Shown one piece after another: positions 1-7,277 of a stretch of 38,996 nt of DNA. The position numbers were made by a program, and so were the translations under genes. Source of the DNA: Elusimicrobiota bacterium (GTDB taxonomy: Bacteria; Elusimicrobiota; Elusimicrobia; JACQPE01); the NCBI GenBank assembly GCA_016205025.1, contig JACQJO010000034.1, forward strand, positions 1 through 38,996. Reading direction: 5' to 3'. The notes below the pieces were generated by a model, which did no database searches, had not been told where the DNA came from, and saw nothing but the letters and a program-made list of their open reading frames with translations. The stretch's first letter is position 1. Each line of letters begins with the position of its first letter.

Positions 1-141
1 TATTGTCAAAGACCGCATGGGTTGTCTTCCTATACGTCCCTGGGGCCACCCCTCATTTTACCAAGGAGTCGTTAACCTAGAAGGCTTCGCCTGGAAGGCG
101 AGGGATATCCGGCCCCGACCCGCAATTGGAATTATAACGAA
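1..141. repeat. Terminal inverted repeat, left copy (141 bp)
   Basis: Bases 1-141 are the exact reverse complement of 38856-38996, and the match stops abruptly at base 142. The repeat holds a small hairpin near 90-105 (arms tcgcct/aggcga) and no convincing gene. Inference: 141 is a common maximum k-mer length in metagenome assemblers, so this is probably a graph-node overlap at a genomic inverted repeat of at least 141 bp, not a mobile-element end. Confidence 0.95.
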
Positions 142-236
142 CAAGAGAATTTGTGGCATGGGTCTTTAGGGTAAAATCGCGTAGGCAAAAAGTCCTATGC
201 CATTTTTGGGTATAAAGTTTTTGACGTTTTTGATGT

Positions 237-263
237 GTGTCAAGTTTTTAGAAATTTTGACAC
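237..263. other. Short inverted repeat downstream of hepT
   Basis: Arms gtgtcaa and ttgacac are separated by 13 bases, in AT-rich DNA just after the hepT stop. There is no clear U-tract on the hepT side, so a terminator function is only weakly supported. Confidence 0.3.
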
Positions 264-284
264 CTTTAGGGAAATTTAGGGAAA

Positions 285-704
285 TTATTTTCTTTGAACT
301 CTTTTTTTGGCTAAGGCTAGGAATAACTTGAGAGAAGAAGGGCCCGCTTGAAGCTGTTGGTAGAGCTGTTTAAGTTCAAGGTCTTGATATTTATGGATAA
401 GAACATTCCTTAGCCCAAACAGAAGCCCCACTTGCGATCCCAATGTTGTCGCTACAGCCTTTTTTTCGACGAGCAGATCGGCAATGGCTTTGTAGGTTTC
501 CGGTCGCTGGGGCGTGAGCTCCGTGACCCAGTGGTTTCCTATATCAATAGCTGCCTGAAGAGCGACCGTGACGGCGTGAAGCAGGGCATGGCGGGCAAAA
601 CGATCGCTGAGAAATTTGTCAAAAGGCATCTCCTGAAGATAAGACTCCCAGTCGCGGATGTTTTCCTCCAGGTCTCGAAGATGATTGAGAACATCTTTTT
701 TCAT
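285..704 (-). CDS. hepT: HepT-like HEPN toxin of a type VII toxin-antitoxin pair
   Basis: Predicted 139-aa all-helical HEPN-domain protein; such toxins are metal-independent RNases. The diagnostic RX4HXY motif is present near the C-terminus as RNVLIHKY (R, four residues, H, one residue, Y). In the studied Shewanella HepT, the Tyr of this motif is the residue AMPylated by MntA. I chose the ATG at 704, which gives MKKDVLNHL and overlaps the stop of the upstream nucleotidyltransferase gene in an ATGA (701-704), a coupled two-gene operon. A longer reading frame exists upstream but runs inside mntA. The function is inferred from motif and pairing; all key residues are present, so the toxin may be active. 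Confidence 0.85.
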   Translation of the reverse strand: MKKDVLNHLRDLEENIRDWESYLQEMPFDKFLSDRFARHALLHAVTVALQAAIDIGNHWVTELTPQRPETYKAIADLLVEKKAVATTLGSQVGLLFGLRNVLIHKYQDLELKQLYQQLQAGPSSLKLFLALAKKRVQRK

Positions 705-1111
705 CTTGTCAGAAAGTGATGATCGTGGAATTCCAGCATGGGCCGGATGTCTTGATAGGCGGAGAGTAGGTGAGCTTCCCAAGTCAGCCGTTCCTCCCTG
801 TCGCGTTCAAACAGCAGTTTTCCTCTAGAAATGACCCCAAAGGCAAAAGCCGGTGTTGTTTTGTTAAGGTTATGAACGTCAAGGGGAATTTTGTAATTGA
901 GGTTTTTTTCAAGGCGTTGGGCAATGAGCTGAGACTGCGACCAAGCGCCCTTTGAATCCTTGCAATAAACAGCGATATCCACATCGCGAGCGTCTTGGCG
1001 GCTCAAAAAAGAGCCATAGAGGTAGGCAAAGCGAACATTTTTTTTCTGCCGAAGTTTTTGTGTTAAGATTTTGACAAAAGTTCGTTTTTGCGGCCCTCTG
1101 AATCTAGGCAC
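701..1111 (-). CDS. mntA: MntA-like minimal nucleotidyltransferase antitoxin
   Basis: Predicted 136-aa minimal nucleotidyltransferase (DNA polymerase beta fold). The active-site signature is visible as YGSF at about residues 32-35, then DVD about ten residues on, then a strand (IAVYCK). The GS-to-DxD spacing is 8 residues, shorter than the GSX10DXD quoted for characterised members. Family knowledge: MntA antitoxins inactivate HepT by transferring AMP to a tyrosine. The start is a GTG at 1111 preceded by a weak purine stretch, so the N-terminus is uncertain. It is the first gene of the pair and overlaps hepT by 4 bp. Confidence 0.82.
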   Translation of the reverse strand: MPRFRGPQKRTFVKILTQKLRQKKNVRFAYLYGSFLSRQDARDVDIAVYCKDSKGAWSQSQLIAQRLEKNLNYKIPLDVHNLNKTTPAFAFGVISRGKLLFERDREERLTWEAHLLSAYQDIRPMLEFHDHHFLTR

Positions 1112-1170
1112 CTTTTTAGTTTATCAGAAAATAACAAGACCCCAAAGGCCACAATAGTGTTCACGGGGCC

Positions 1171-1202
1171 AAATGGCGCCAGGCGCTATGGCAGGCGCTA
1201 TC
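1171..1202. repeat. Short GGCGCTAT palindromic repeat cluster
   Basis: Contains gcgcc-a-ggcgc (1176-1186) followed by a second ggcgctat at 1194-1201. It belongs to the same style of roughly 20-bp palindromes seen at 4283, 17074 and 17148. It lies between the downstream end of the dehydrogenase gene and the start of mntA. Confidence 0.55.
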
Positions 1203-2403
1203 CGATGGACACGGAAACGCGCATTTTCCGGAGTTCAAGATGCTTGAAAAAGAGGTCGGCCGGAACCGCTGTTTCGGGCGGTCTAGCGCCGGTTGTTTGA
1301 ATTTCGCCTGAAGCGATCATCAGGGCCGCGATGGAAGGGGGGCATCCGGTATCCACATCGGTTCCCAGGCCCCATTCAGGGATGCCTTCGGTGCGGCAAT
1401 CCGCTGTTATTGTTGTTTTATGGCCATTTTTTGTTCCCTTAACCACGGCGCGAAGGACTTCGAATTGTTTCAAAGGCCCCATCGGTTTGGCCGCCGCCTG
1501 ATTCATGGCTAAGCGGTTGACAACATCAATGGGCGCCACCTTGACGCCTTGCAATTGAACTGGTTTCTCTTGACTAAATCCTAAATCGCACAGCAAGCGC
1601 ACGCGCTCGGTGAATACGGGATCAAAAGCGATGCGGAAGGCCACCTCGCGCACCCCCTTGGGTTTCAGGGAGATCGGCAGGGTGGCCACCTCGGAATGGA
1701 GAGTGAACATGGGGGTTCTTTGGCCGATGGGTTGGGGAAATTGATGGGGACCGTCGGCGCTGGTGGGTTTAAGAAAACCGAACCTGCCGTTTTTGAAAAC
1801 AGCCGGAGGCTTGGAGAACTCCTCTAAGATTGTTTTCAAGGAGTAAGATACCGGCAAAACCTGTTGCCGGTCGTAATTGGTTTTATCCGTTCCGGCCACC
1901 AGAATATCCACGCGGTTTACCCTGTCGAGACGCTCGCTCGCTTTCCAAGCCAAAAGATTGGTGATGCCTGGAGCCGCGCCCATGCCCAGGATTGCTAAAA
2001 GATTTTTCTTTTTGAATCGAGCATTTAGTTTTAATTGCTTGCGGGTCATGTGAAAGAGCCCGCCCAGATCAATGTAATGCGCGCCGGCTAAAAGCGCAAT
2101 CTCCATGATCCGTAAATTAAACTGATACTGCACGCAGTTGATGATGATAAAAGCCCCTTTAAGTTTTTTGGCGCACTCCTTGGGTTTGGTGACATCCGCG
2201 AATATGGCTTCAATCCTTTTGTCATTCCCGCCTAAGCGGGAATCCAGTTTCAAGGATCGAGCCATCTCCTTGGCCTTGGCGAGGTTGTAGTCCGCTATAA
2301 TGATGCGATCAGCGGGGGGAGCAAACTCCGCTAAATCACGGACCGTGATGCGCCCCATGGCGCCCGCTCCACCCAAGACAACGAAAGTTTTCATCAAGGA
2401 CAT
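1198..2403 (-). CDS. Saccharopine dehydrogenase-like NAD(P)-dependent oxidoreductase
   Basis: 401-aa protein with an N-terminal Rossmann nucleotide-binding site (VVLGGAGAMGR, residues 8-18) and the overall plan of the saccharopine dehydrogenase / homospermidine synthase superfamily: a first Rossmann half, an AAPGITN segment near residue 142, then a substrate domain. The exact substrate cannot be told; lysine, spermidine-type or related amino-acid condensations are all possible. Odd feature: residues about 53-61 (LDSRLGGND) are encoded by a palindromic repeat (2221-2247) inserted in frame between a helix and the next strand of the Rossmann domain. The stop overlaps another short repeat. It is divergent from the DUF2306 gene, with 59 bp between start codons. 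Confidence 0.8.
   Translation of the reverse strand: MSLMKTFVVLGGAGAMGRITVRDLAEFAPPADRIIIADYNLAKAKEMARSLKLDSRLGGNDKRIEAIFADVTKPKECAKKLKGAFIIINCVQYQFNLRIMEIALLAGAHYIDLGGLFHMTRKQLKLNARFKKKNLLAILGMGAAPGITNLLAWKASERLDRVNRVDILVAGTDKTNYDRQQVLPVSYSLKTILEEFSKPPAVFKNGRFGFLKPTSADGPHQFPQPIGQRTPMFTLHSEVATLPISLKPKGVREVAFRIAFDPVFTERVRLLCDLGFSQEKPVQLQGVKVAPIDVVNRLAMNQAAAKPMGPLKQFEVLRAVVKGTKNGHKTTITADCRTEGIPEWGLGTDVDTGCPPSIAALMIASGEIQTTGARPPETAVPADLFFKHLELRKMRVSVSIG
2221..2247. repeat. In-frame palindromic repeat (GTCATTCCCGC type) inside a gene
   Basis: Arms attcccgc (2224-2231) and gcgggaat (2236-2243) flank a 4-nt loop, within the widespread gtcattcccgc...gcgggaatccag repeat type. It is read through in frame by the saccharopine-dehydrogenase-like gene. 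Another copy of the same type is intergenic at 15400-15426. Confidence 0.85.
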
Positions 2404-2462
2404 TCTAGGAAAGAACAGGCCGGACGGTAATATAAAATTTTCGTAAATTTCTAAATCATAGC

Positions 2463-3095
2463 GTGAGAAAGTTTATCCAGACCGGCGCGGTGTTTCTTAC
2501 GGTGGTGGGGCTAACCTCTGTCCTTGGCCACCTGTTTCATTTTAAGCCGCCCGAAGGCGCGCTGTGGCCTCCGGGCCCCGATTGGTACAACTCGCAATTG
2601 GATCGCTATCGGGCTCATCCCTTCTTTTCCTATACCCACATCCTTCTGGGAGGGTTTTTCTTGTTGTTTGCGCCGATCCAGTTTTTTCCTTTTGTTCGGG
2701 CTAAAGCCCTATATTTACACCGTTTTTTGGGGCGCTTGCTGGTGGCCGGCGGTTTGTTGATTGGCCTTTCCGGTTTGGGTTTGGGTACCCTGATCCCATT
2801 TGGCGGAACGTCTGAAACCATTGTGGCGGTGGTCGCTTCTTTCCTGTTTCTTTTGTCCTTGTCCAAAGCCTTTTATTACATCCGTGCTAAAAAAATCGGG
2901 CTGCATAGAAAATGGATGATCAGGGCCTATGCTTTGGGTCTAGGGGTGGCTTTGATGCGAGTTTTTGACAGCCTCTTGTTTCCCTTTCAGATAGTCCGGG
3001 ACCAGGATCTTTTTTGGATTACCTTGATCTTGGGGTGGGGATTAAGCCTTTCTGTTGCTGAACTATGGATTCGGCGCGTTCCTATCAAAACATGA
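2463..3095 (+). CDS. DUF2306-type integral membrane protein
   Basis: 210-aa protein with about five predicted transmembrane helices. It matches the DUF2306 pattern: a long N-terminal soluble stretch after the first helix, then HRFLGR near residue 86 and HRKWMIRAYAL near residue 148. These His/Arg motifs at membrane faces suggest a possible heme or quinone site, which is unproven in this family. The start is GTG at 2463. The stop overlaps the next gene's ATG (ATGA at 3092-3095), so the two are translated together. Confidence 0.7.
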   Translation: MRKFIQTGAVFLTVVGLTSVLGHLFHFKPPEGALWPPGPDWYNSQLDRYRAHPFFSYTHILLGGFFLLFAPIQFFPFVRAKALYLHRFLGRLLVAGGLLIGLSGLGLGTLIPFGGTSETIVAVVASFLFLLSLSKAFYYIRAKKIGLHRKWMIRAYALGLGVALMRVFDSLLFPFQIVRDQDLFWITLILGWGLSLSVAELWIRRVPIKT

Positions 3096-3520
3096 TGGAT
3101 TTTGAAATTTTATTTAATCTTGCCATAGCTTTTGTTCTGCCGGCTTGGGTTCTTCTGGCGGCGGCGCCCCGCTGGCATTGGGCCCGCAGGCTGATTCTAT
3201 CTTGCTTGATTCCGCTCGCGTTGGCGTTGCTTTATTCCATTTTGATCATTTGTTATTTGGGGCGCGCGCAGGGGAGTTTTATGTCGCTGGCGGGTGTTCA
3301 ACAGCTATTTGAGACGCCGGGTGTTTTGTTGGCCGGGTGGATTCATTACCTGGTTTTTGATTTGCTGGTTGGAATGTGGCAAACAGATGACGCGATCAAA
3401 AATGGCATCCCCGGCGTGCTTCGAGCGCCCTGCCTGATCTTGACCTTTCTTTTGGGTCCCATGGGATTTCTTGCCTACTTTATTTCGCGCACCGTTTATC
3501 TACGCAGGCTGGGACTGTAA
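3092..3520 (+). CDS. ABA4-like (DUF4281) membrane protein
   Basis: 142 aa with four predicted transmembrane helices. The segment AGWIHYLVFDLLVGMWQ near residues 88-104 and the GPMGFLAYFISR ending are characteristic of the ABA4-like/DUF4281 family, named after a plant protein needed for neoxanthin synthesis; the bacterial role is not established. I chose the ATG at 3092 because it overlaps the upstream stop in an ATGA, and MMDFEILFNL begins the first helix. An in-frame ATG at 3065 would lie deep in the upstream gene. Confidence 0.72.
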   Translation: MMDFEILFNLAIAFVLPAWVLLAAAPRWHWARRLILSCLIPLALALLYSILIICYLGRAQGSFMSLAGVQQLFETPGVLLAGWIHYLVFDLLVGMWQTDDAIKNGIPGVLRAPCLILTFLLGPMGFLAYFISRTVYLRRLGL

Positions 3521-3571
3521 ACTTCGGCACAGATTCGGTATTGGTCGCCTGATCTGCTTGATGTTCTTAGC

Positions 3572-3694
3572 GTGAGTTTACTGCGGTTCGGGGCGCTCAA
3601 TGAGCGCTGGGGAAACGGTTCCATCGTAACGAGTTGGCTGGCTCACGGCGCCGGAAATTGCATCAGCTATGCCTGGCTCGCTTTCGTCGTCTAA
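3572..3694 (+). other. Possible small ORF or gene remnant (40 codons)
   Basis: In the 250-bp space between 3521 and 3770, a GTG-started frame encodes a 40-aa peptide containing WGNGSIVTSWLAHGAGN and ending FVV. No RBS is obvious. It may be a decayed gene end or chance; I do not recognise it. Confidence 0.25.
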
Positions 3695-3770
3695 TCTTTT
3701 TTGAAAATTGAGAGAGGCTGAACGTCGTTCGAAAATTTTTTTTCTAGAATAGCTTCTGGGAGAAAAAATA

Positions 3771-4277
3771 ATGGACTATATCTTAGTGTCGTTATTGGCG
3801 CCGGTTCCGGTTTTTCATTTGTGGCTGCATGCGCTGCTTTCTTTTTGGCACAGGCGGCCGTTGTTGTTTTATTTTTGTGCGGCTGTTTTGTGGGTCGGCG
3901 CGTTCCTTGGGTTTTCGTACGTTGAGGCCGCTTTTATGATTTTGCTTTTTGATCCACCGGGAGCCGTACAGCTTGCGGGGATTTTTTTGATTATTTTTGG
4001 GACTCTGGGGATTGGCTTGAGCGCCTACGCCCTTGGCCTTAGACGGTTTGCGGTTTGGGCGGTACTGAAGCCGGAATCCGCTCCTCGCCTGCGGGTAGCG
4101 AGCGGAGTATTCGAATGGTGCCCTCACCCCGCTTATCTGGGGCATATTTTCATTATGCTGGGGTGTTTGGCGTTAACCGGCAAGTTCTACATTGCTCTTG
4201 TGGTCGCCTTCCAGCTCGTCATCATGCCCATCGTTATCTGGCTGGAAGAAGAAGAGCTTAGAAAGCGCACTCAATAA
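3771..4277 (+). CDS. Isoprenylcysteine methyltransferase (ICMT)-like membrane protein, C-terminally shortened
   Basis: 168 aa with five predicted transmembrane helices and the ICMT/NnrU-type signature GVFEWCPHPAYLGHIF (residues about 111-126), followed by a helix and EEEEL near the C-terminus. Family members are SAM-dependent methyltransferases or related membrane enzymes; the substrate is unknown. Normally the EEEEL segment continues for about 15-20 residues (FG-x-Y ... P-R pattern). Here it ends after RKRTQ, six bases before a palindromic repeat at 4283-4301, so the repeat insertion seems to have cut off the conserved tail. The gene ends convergently with the HEAT-repeat gene. Confidence 0.72.
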   Translation: MDYILVSLLAPVPVFHLWLHALLSFWHRRPLLFYFCAAVLWVGAFLGFSYVEAAFMILLFDPPGAVQLAGIFLIIFGTLGIGLSAYALGLRRFAVWAVLKPESAPRLRVASGVFEWCPHPAYLGHIFIMLGCLALTGKFYIALVVAFQLVIMPIVIWLEEEELRKRTQ

Positions 4278-4282
4278 TCCCC

Positions 4283-4301
4283 GATAGTGCCAGACACTAT
4301 C
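4283..4301. repeat. Short palindrome GATAGTG...CACTATC
   Basis: Perfect 7-bp arms (gatagtg/cactatc) around a 5-nt loop, between two convergent genes. It is similar in design to the palindromes at 17074-17094 and 17148-17166 and may act as a bidirectional terminator. Confidence 0.7.
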
Positions 4302-4312
4302 CGCTTCTTTCC

Positions 4313-4951
4313 TCAGCGGACTTTCATTAAGGCTTCGGTGGCGAACGTGCGGGCCTTTTCATCTTTTAAGACGAGCAAAAGAGCGGGGATCGCGGCATTG
4401 CCGATATCGGCCAAAGCCTCGCAGCTGTAACGGCGGATTGTTTCCAAAGGATCCTGGGTACACTTATAGAGAGGAGGGATGGCCCGCTGGTCCCCAATAA
4501 TTCCCAGGGAGATAATAGCCTTGGCTCTGGCGTGAGCGGAGCAGTCGTTTAAGGCTTGGATTAAGGCTGGGACAGCGGCGTTATCTTTAAGATGGCCCAA
4601 AACGCCGGCGGCAGCGACCCGCACGGCTTCCTGATCATCAGAGAGCATCCCGATTAAGTTAGGCACCGCTTTTTTGTTTTTAAGCCGGCCCAAGGCCAGT
4701 ACCGCCTTCTCTCGAACCGGCCAGGAGTCGTCTTTGAGCGCCTCAACAAGGGGATCAAGAGCGCCCCCATCGCCCACGCGGCTTAAAACTTCAGCCGATA
4801 TGGCCCTCACGTAGGGGTCCGGGTCTGATAAATATTTAATGAGCGCTTCTTGGGAATCTTGGGCAATAAAATTTTCTTCTTGAGATTTGTTTTTGTTAAA
4901 ATCCATCCGGATGCGAAAACCTGTTTTAAAGAAAGGCAAGCGAACCCTCAT
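4313..4951 (-). CDS. HEAT-repeat protein (PBS-lyase-type repeats)
   Basis: 212 aa made almost entirely of about five to six HEAT-like repeats of roughly 31 residues, each with the pattern D-P/S-x-x-V-R-x-x-A-x-x-x-L-G (for example DPDPYVRAISAEVL, DDSWPVREKAVLAL, DDQEAVRVAAAGVL). These form alpha-solenoid scaffolds for protein binding; no enzyme site is visible and no signal peptide is seen. The first 15 residues look non-conserved, so the ATG at 4906 (MDFNKNKS) is a likely alternative start. It lies 97 bp downstream of the carboxyltransferase gene on the same strand and could be read through from that operon. Confidence 0.75.
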   Translation of the reverse strand: MRVRLPFFKTGFRIRMDFNKNKSQEENFIAQDSQEALIKYLSDPDPYVRAISAEVLSRVGDGGALDPLVEALKDDSWPVREKAVLALGRLKNKKAVPNLIGMLSDDQEAVRVAAAGVLGHLKDNAAVPALIQALNDCSAHARAKAIISLGIIGDQRAIPPLYKCTQDPLETIRRYSCEALADIGNAAIPALLLVLKDEKARTFATEALMKVR

Positions 4952-5048
4952 TTCTTCCCAAGGTTAACTGACCTTGGGTTCATTTGCCATACCCGCTGTT
5001 TTCTTGCTGACAACCGGCGGAACGTTCGAGTGGTTTCCTCTCGCGCTT

Positions 5049-6662
5049 TTAGAGCGGCATATTGCCGCGCAAGAGCGGCGATGCCGCGAGCCTTTTTTTG
5101 GCCAGCAACTGGAAGGATTGGATTAATTTTAAGCGCAGTTTTTTGGGTTCCACCACCTCGTCAATAGAGCCGGTCGAGGCGGCTTGGTAGGGAGAGGCGA
5201 ACCGGCCGGCGTATTCTTTGGAAAGTTTTTCGGTCATTTCGGCCGGATTGGGCGATCGCTTGATTTCTTTGGAGTAGAGAATCCCGACCGCGCCGGCCGG
5301 ACCCATGACCGCGATCTCGGCTGAAGGCAAAGCGAAGTTGAGATCGCCTCCCATATATTTTGATCCCATTGCTATGTAGGCTCCGCCGTAAGCCTTTCTT
5401 AAAATCACGGTCACTTTGGGAATCGTCGCTTCGGCGTAGGCGAATAAAATTTTAGCGCCGTGGCGGATGATGCCGCCATGCTCCTGGTCTATGCCCGGCC
5501 AGTATCCGCCCACGTCAACAAAGGTCAACAGCGGAATGTTGAAAGCGTTTAAGAACCGGATAAACCGCGCGGCTTTGTGCGAGGCGTGGATATCCAGGGC
5601 GCCCGCCATGTGGGCCGGGTTGTTGGCCACGACGCCCACCACGCGCCCGGCCAGCCGTAAAAATCCTATCGCGATATTTTTGGCGTAGTTTTGCTGAACC
5701 TCGAAAAATTTGTGGTCATCGGCCACCTGACGGACCGCGTGCTGAACCCAGTAGGGTTTTTTGGGGTTCATGTCGCCGAGCATCTCAAGCAGGGCGGTTT
5801 CGCGGTTATCTTTATCCGCCGTCAGGGTGATAGGCGAAGTTTCCAGGTTGTTTTGAGGGAGGTAGCTTAAAAGTTCCTTGATTTGCCTGAAGCAGTCTTG
5901 CTCGCTTTGAGCCGCAAAGTGGCAGACGCCGCTGTGTTCCGAGTGGACTTTGGTCCCGCCCAGGGTTTCGAAATCCACTTTCTCACCGGTCGCTTTTTCA
6001 ACGACATCCGGACCCGTGATAAACATATTGCCGATGCCTTCCACCATAAAGACGAAATCGGTCAAGGCGGGGGAATAAACCGCGCCGCCGGCGCAGGGGC
6101 CCAGGATGGCCGAGATCTGCGGGATGACGCCGGAGGCTTTCACGTTTCGGGAAAAAATTTGGGCATAACCGTCTAAGCTGTCCACGCCCTCTTGGATGCG
6201 CGCGCCGCCGGAATCAAGCAGTCCGATCACCGGAATTTTGGCTTCAAGGGCGAGGTCCATGAGCCTGGCGATTTTTTGGGCCTGGGCCAGGCCTAAGGAG
6301 CCGCCTAAAACCGTAAAGTCCTGGGCGAAAATGGCGACGCTTCGCCCGCCGATTTTTCCGGTTCCCGTGAGGACGCCGTCGCCCGCGGGCGATTTTTCCT
6401 GAAGCTCAAAATCATGAGAACGGGTTTTGACAAAAAGCCCGATTTCCTCGAAGCTGTCTTGATCTAACAGATAAGCCAGGCGCTCTCGGGCGGTGAGTTT
6501 GCCTTTGGCTTTTTGGGCCTGAATTTTATCCGGAAAATGCCCGGCCGTGTTTTGAGTTTTAAGTTCCATTAATTTTTTGGTTTTTTCGCTGCTTAGGTGG
6601 CGGTTCTTTTTTAGCGCCGCCAGCGGCAGTTTTTCAATTGTTAACGGATTATCGATATCCAT
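5049..6662 (-). CDS. Acyl-CoA carboxyltransferase (PccB/AccD-type beta subunit)
   Basis: 537-aa carboxyltransferase of the propionyl/acetyl-CoA carboxylase beta family with both crotonase-like halves: LLDSGGARIQEGVDSL (about 148-163), ILGPCAGGAVYSPAL (186-200), and in the second half GIIRHGAKILFAYAEA (397-411) and RKAYGGAYIAM (422-432). It transfers carboxyl from biotin to acyl-CoA. Residue 430 is Ile where propionyl-specific PccB has Asp; in Streptomyces enzymes Ile at this place allows acetyl-CoA, so malonyl-CoA formation is plausible. I chose the ATG at 6662 (MDIDNPLT), which overlaps the PPTase end by 14 bp. No biotin carboxylase or biotin carrier is next to it, so those must come from elsewhere. 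It is the last gene of the fabI-synthase operon. Confidence 0.88.
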   Translation of the reverse strand: MDIDNPLTIEKLPLAALKKNRHLSSEKTKKLMELKTQNTAGHFPDKIQAQKAKGKLTARERLAYLLDQDSFEEIGLFVKTRSHDFELQEKSPAGDGVLTGTGKIGGRSVAIFAQDFTVLGGSLGLAQAQKIARLMDLALEAKIPVIGLLDSGGARIQEGVDSLDGYAQIFSRNVKASGVIPQISAILGPCAGGAVYSPALTDFVFMVEGIGNMFITGPDVVEKATGEKVDFETLGGTKVHSEHSGVCHFAAQSEQDCFRQIKELLSYLPQNNLETSPITLTADKDNRETALLEMLGDMNPKKPYWVQHAVRQVADDHKFFEVQQNYAKNIAIGFLRLAGRVVGVVANNPAHMAGALDIHASHKAARFIRFLNAFNIPLLTFVDVGGYWPGIDQEHGGIIRHGAKILFAYAEATIPKVTVILRKAYGGAYIAMGSKYMGGDLNFALPSAEIAVMGPAGAVGILYSKEIKRSPNPAEMTEKLSKEYAGRFASPYQAASTGSIDEVVEPKKLRLKLIQSFQLLAKKRLAASPLLRGNMPL

Positions 6663-7266
6663 AGTCTCCCAACCCCCCCGTGCCCTGTGCGCTCGCCAGG
6701 CTGACCCAGTAGTCTCCCTTTTTCCAATTTTGAATCCGCGCGCCGCCTTGACGCGGCCGGATTTTCCAGAGATCGAGATTAAGCCCGATACCCAAAAATT
6801 TTGAATAAGCCTCTTTTTCGGTCCAGAGTTTCGTGGCCTGATCCCATGAAGAGATTCCGGCGCGTTCTTCCGGCGCGAACGCTTCCTCAAGCCAGGCCGG
6901 ATGGCGCTCTTCGATTTTTTCAATATCAATGCCGATCGGGCTTGAGTCCGTTGAAACCGCGGCGCAGGCCCACTCGTTGCTGTGGCTGATCGACAGCGAA
7001 ATGGCCGCCGGCAGTTTAAGAGGGTTCCACCGGGGTTTGCCTGATTCGTCGGCAAGAATTTCGATTTCTGAAAGCCGGGGATAAAGATTGAATCCCGCCA
7101 GCGCTTGGCGCACGGCGCGTTTGGCCGCGACGCGGCCGGCGGCCCATTCGCGCCGCCGTTTGGGTGTTATAAATCCCTCAAAAACCGACCGCTCTCTTGT
7201 TGTCAGGGTTTGGGCCAAGCCGCCGCCGGTTGTGGTTTGGAACGCCAGAAAAATTTTAATGTGCAT
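6649..7266 (-). CDS. 4'-phosphopantetheinyl transferase, Sfp type
   Basis: 205-aa two-lobed PPTase. It has SISHS (92-96), the Mg-binding GIDIEKI (112-118) and WTEKEAYSK (148-156), the two signatures of Sfp/AcpT enzymes, which move phosphopantetheine from CoA onto carrier proteins. The start is 11 bp after the synthase stop and the end overlaps the carboxyltransferase start by 14 bp, so it is translated with both. Its natural substrate is very probably the carrier domain in the adjacent 2405-aa synthase, which has Thr at the usual Ser position. Confidence 0.9.
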   Translation of the reverse strand: MHIKIFLAFQTTTGGGLAQTLTTRERSVFEGFITPKRRREWAAGRVAAKRAVRQALAGFNLYPRLSEIEILADESGKPRWNPLKLPAAISLSISHSNEWACAAVSTDSSPIGIDIEKIEERHPAWLEEAFAPEERAGISSWDQATKLWTEKEAYSKFLGIGLNLDLWKIRPRQGGARIQNWKKGDYWVSLASAQGTGGLGDYGYR

Positions 7267-7277
7267 ATTATTGTTGG

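Noticed and set aside
90..141. attC or tRNA-like structure in the terminal repeat
   Set aside because: A gttaac core-like string and a hairpin exist, but no matching partner core, and no cloverleaf can be drawn.
6663..7055. Longer N-terminus of the carboxyltransferase
   Set aside because: This extension is the out-of-frame reading of the PPTase gene; MDIDNPLT at 6662 is the natural start.
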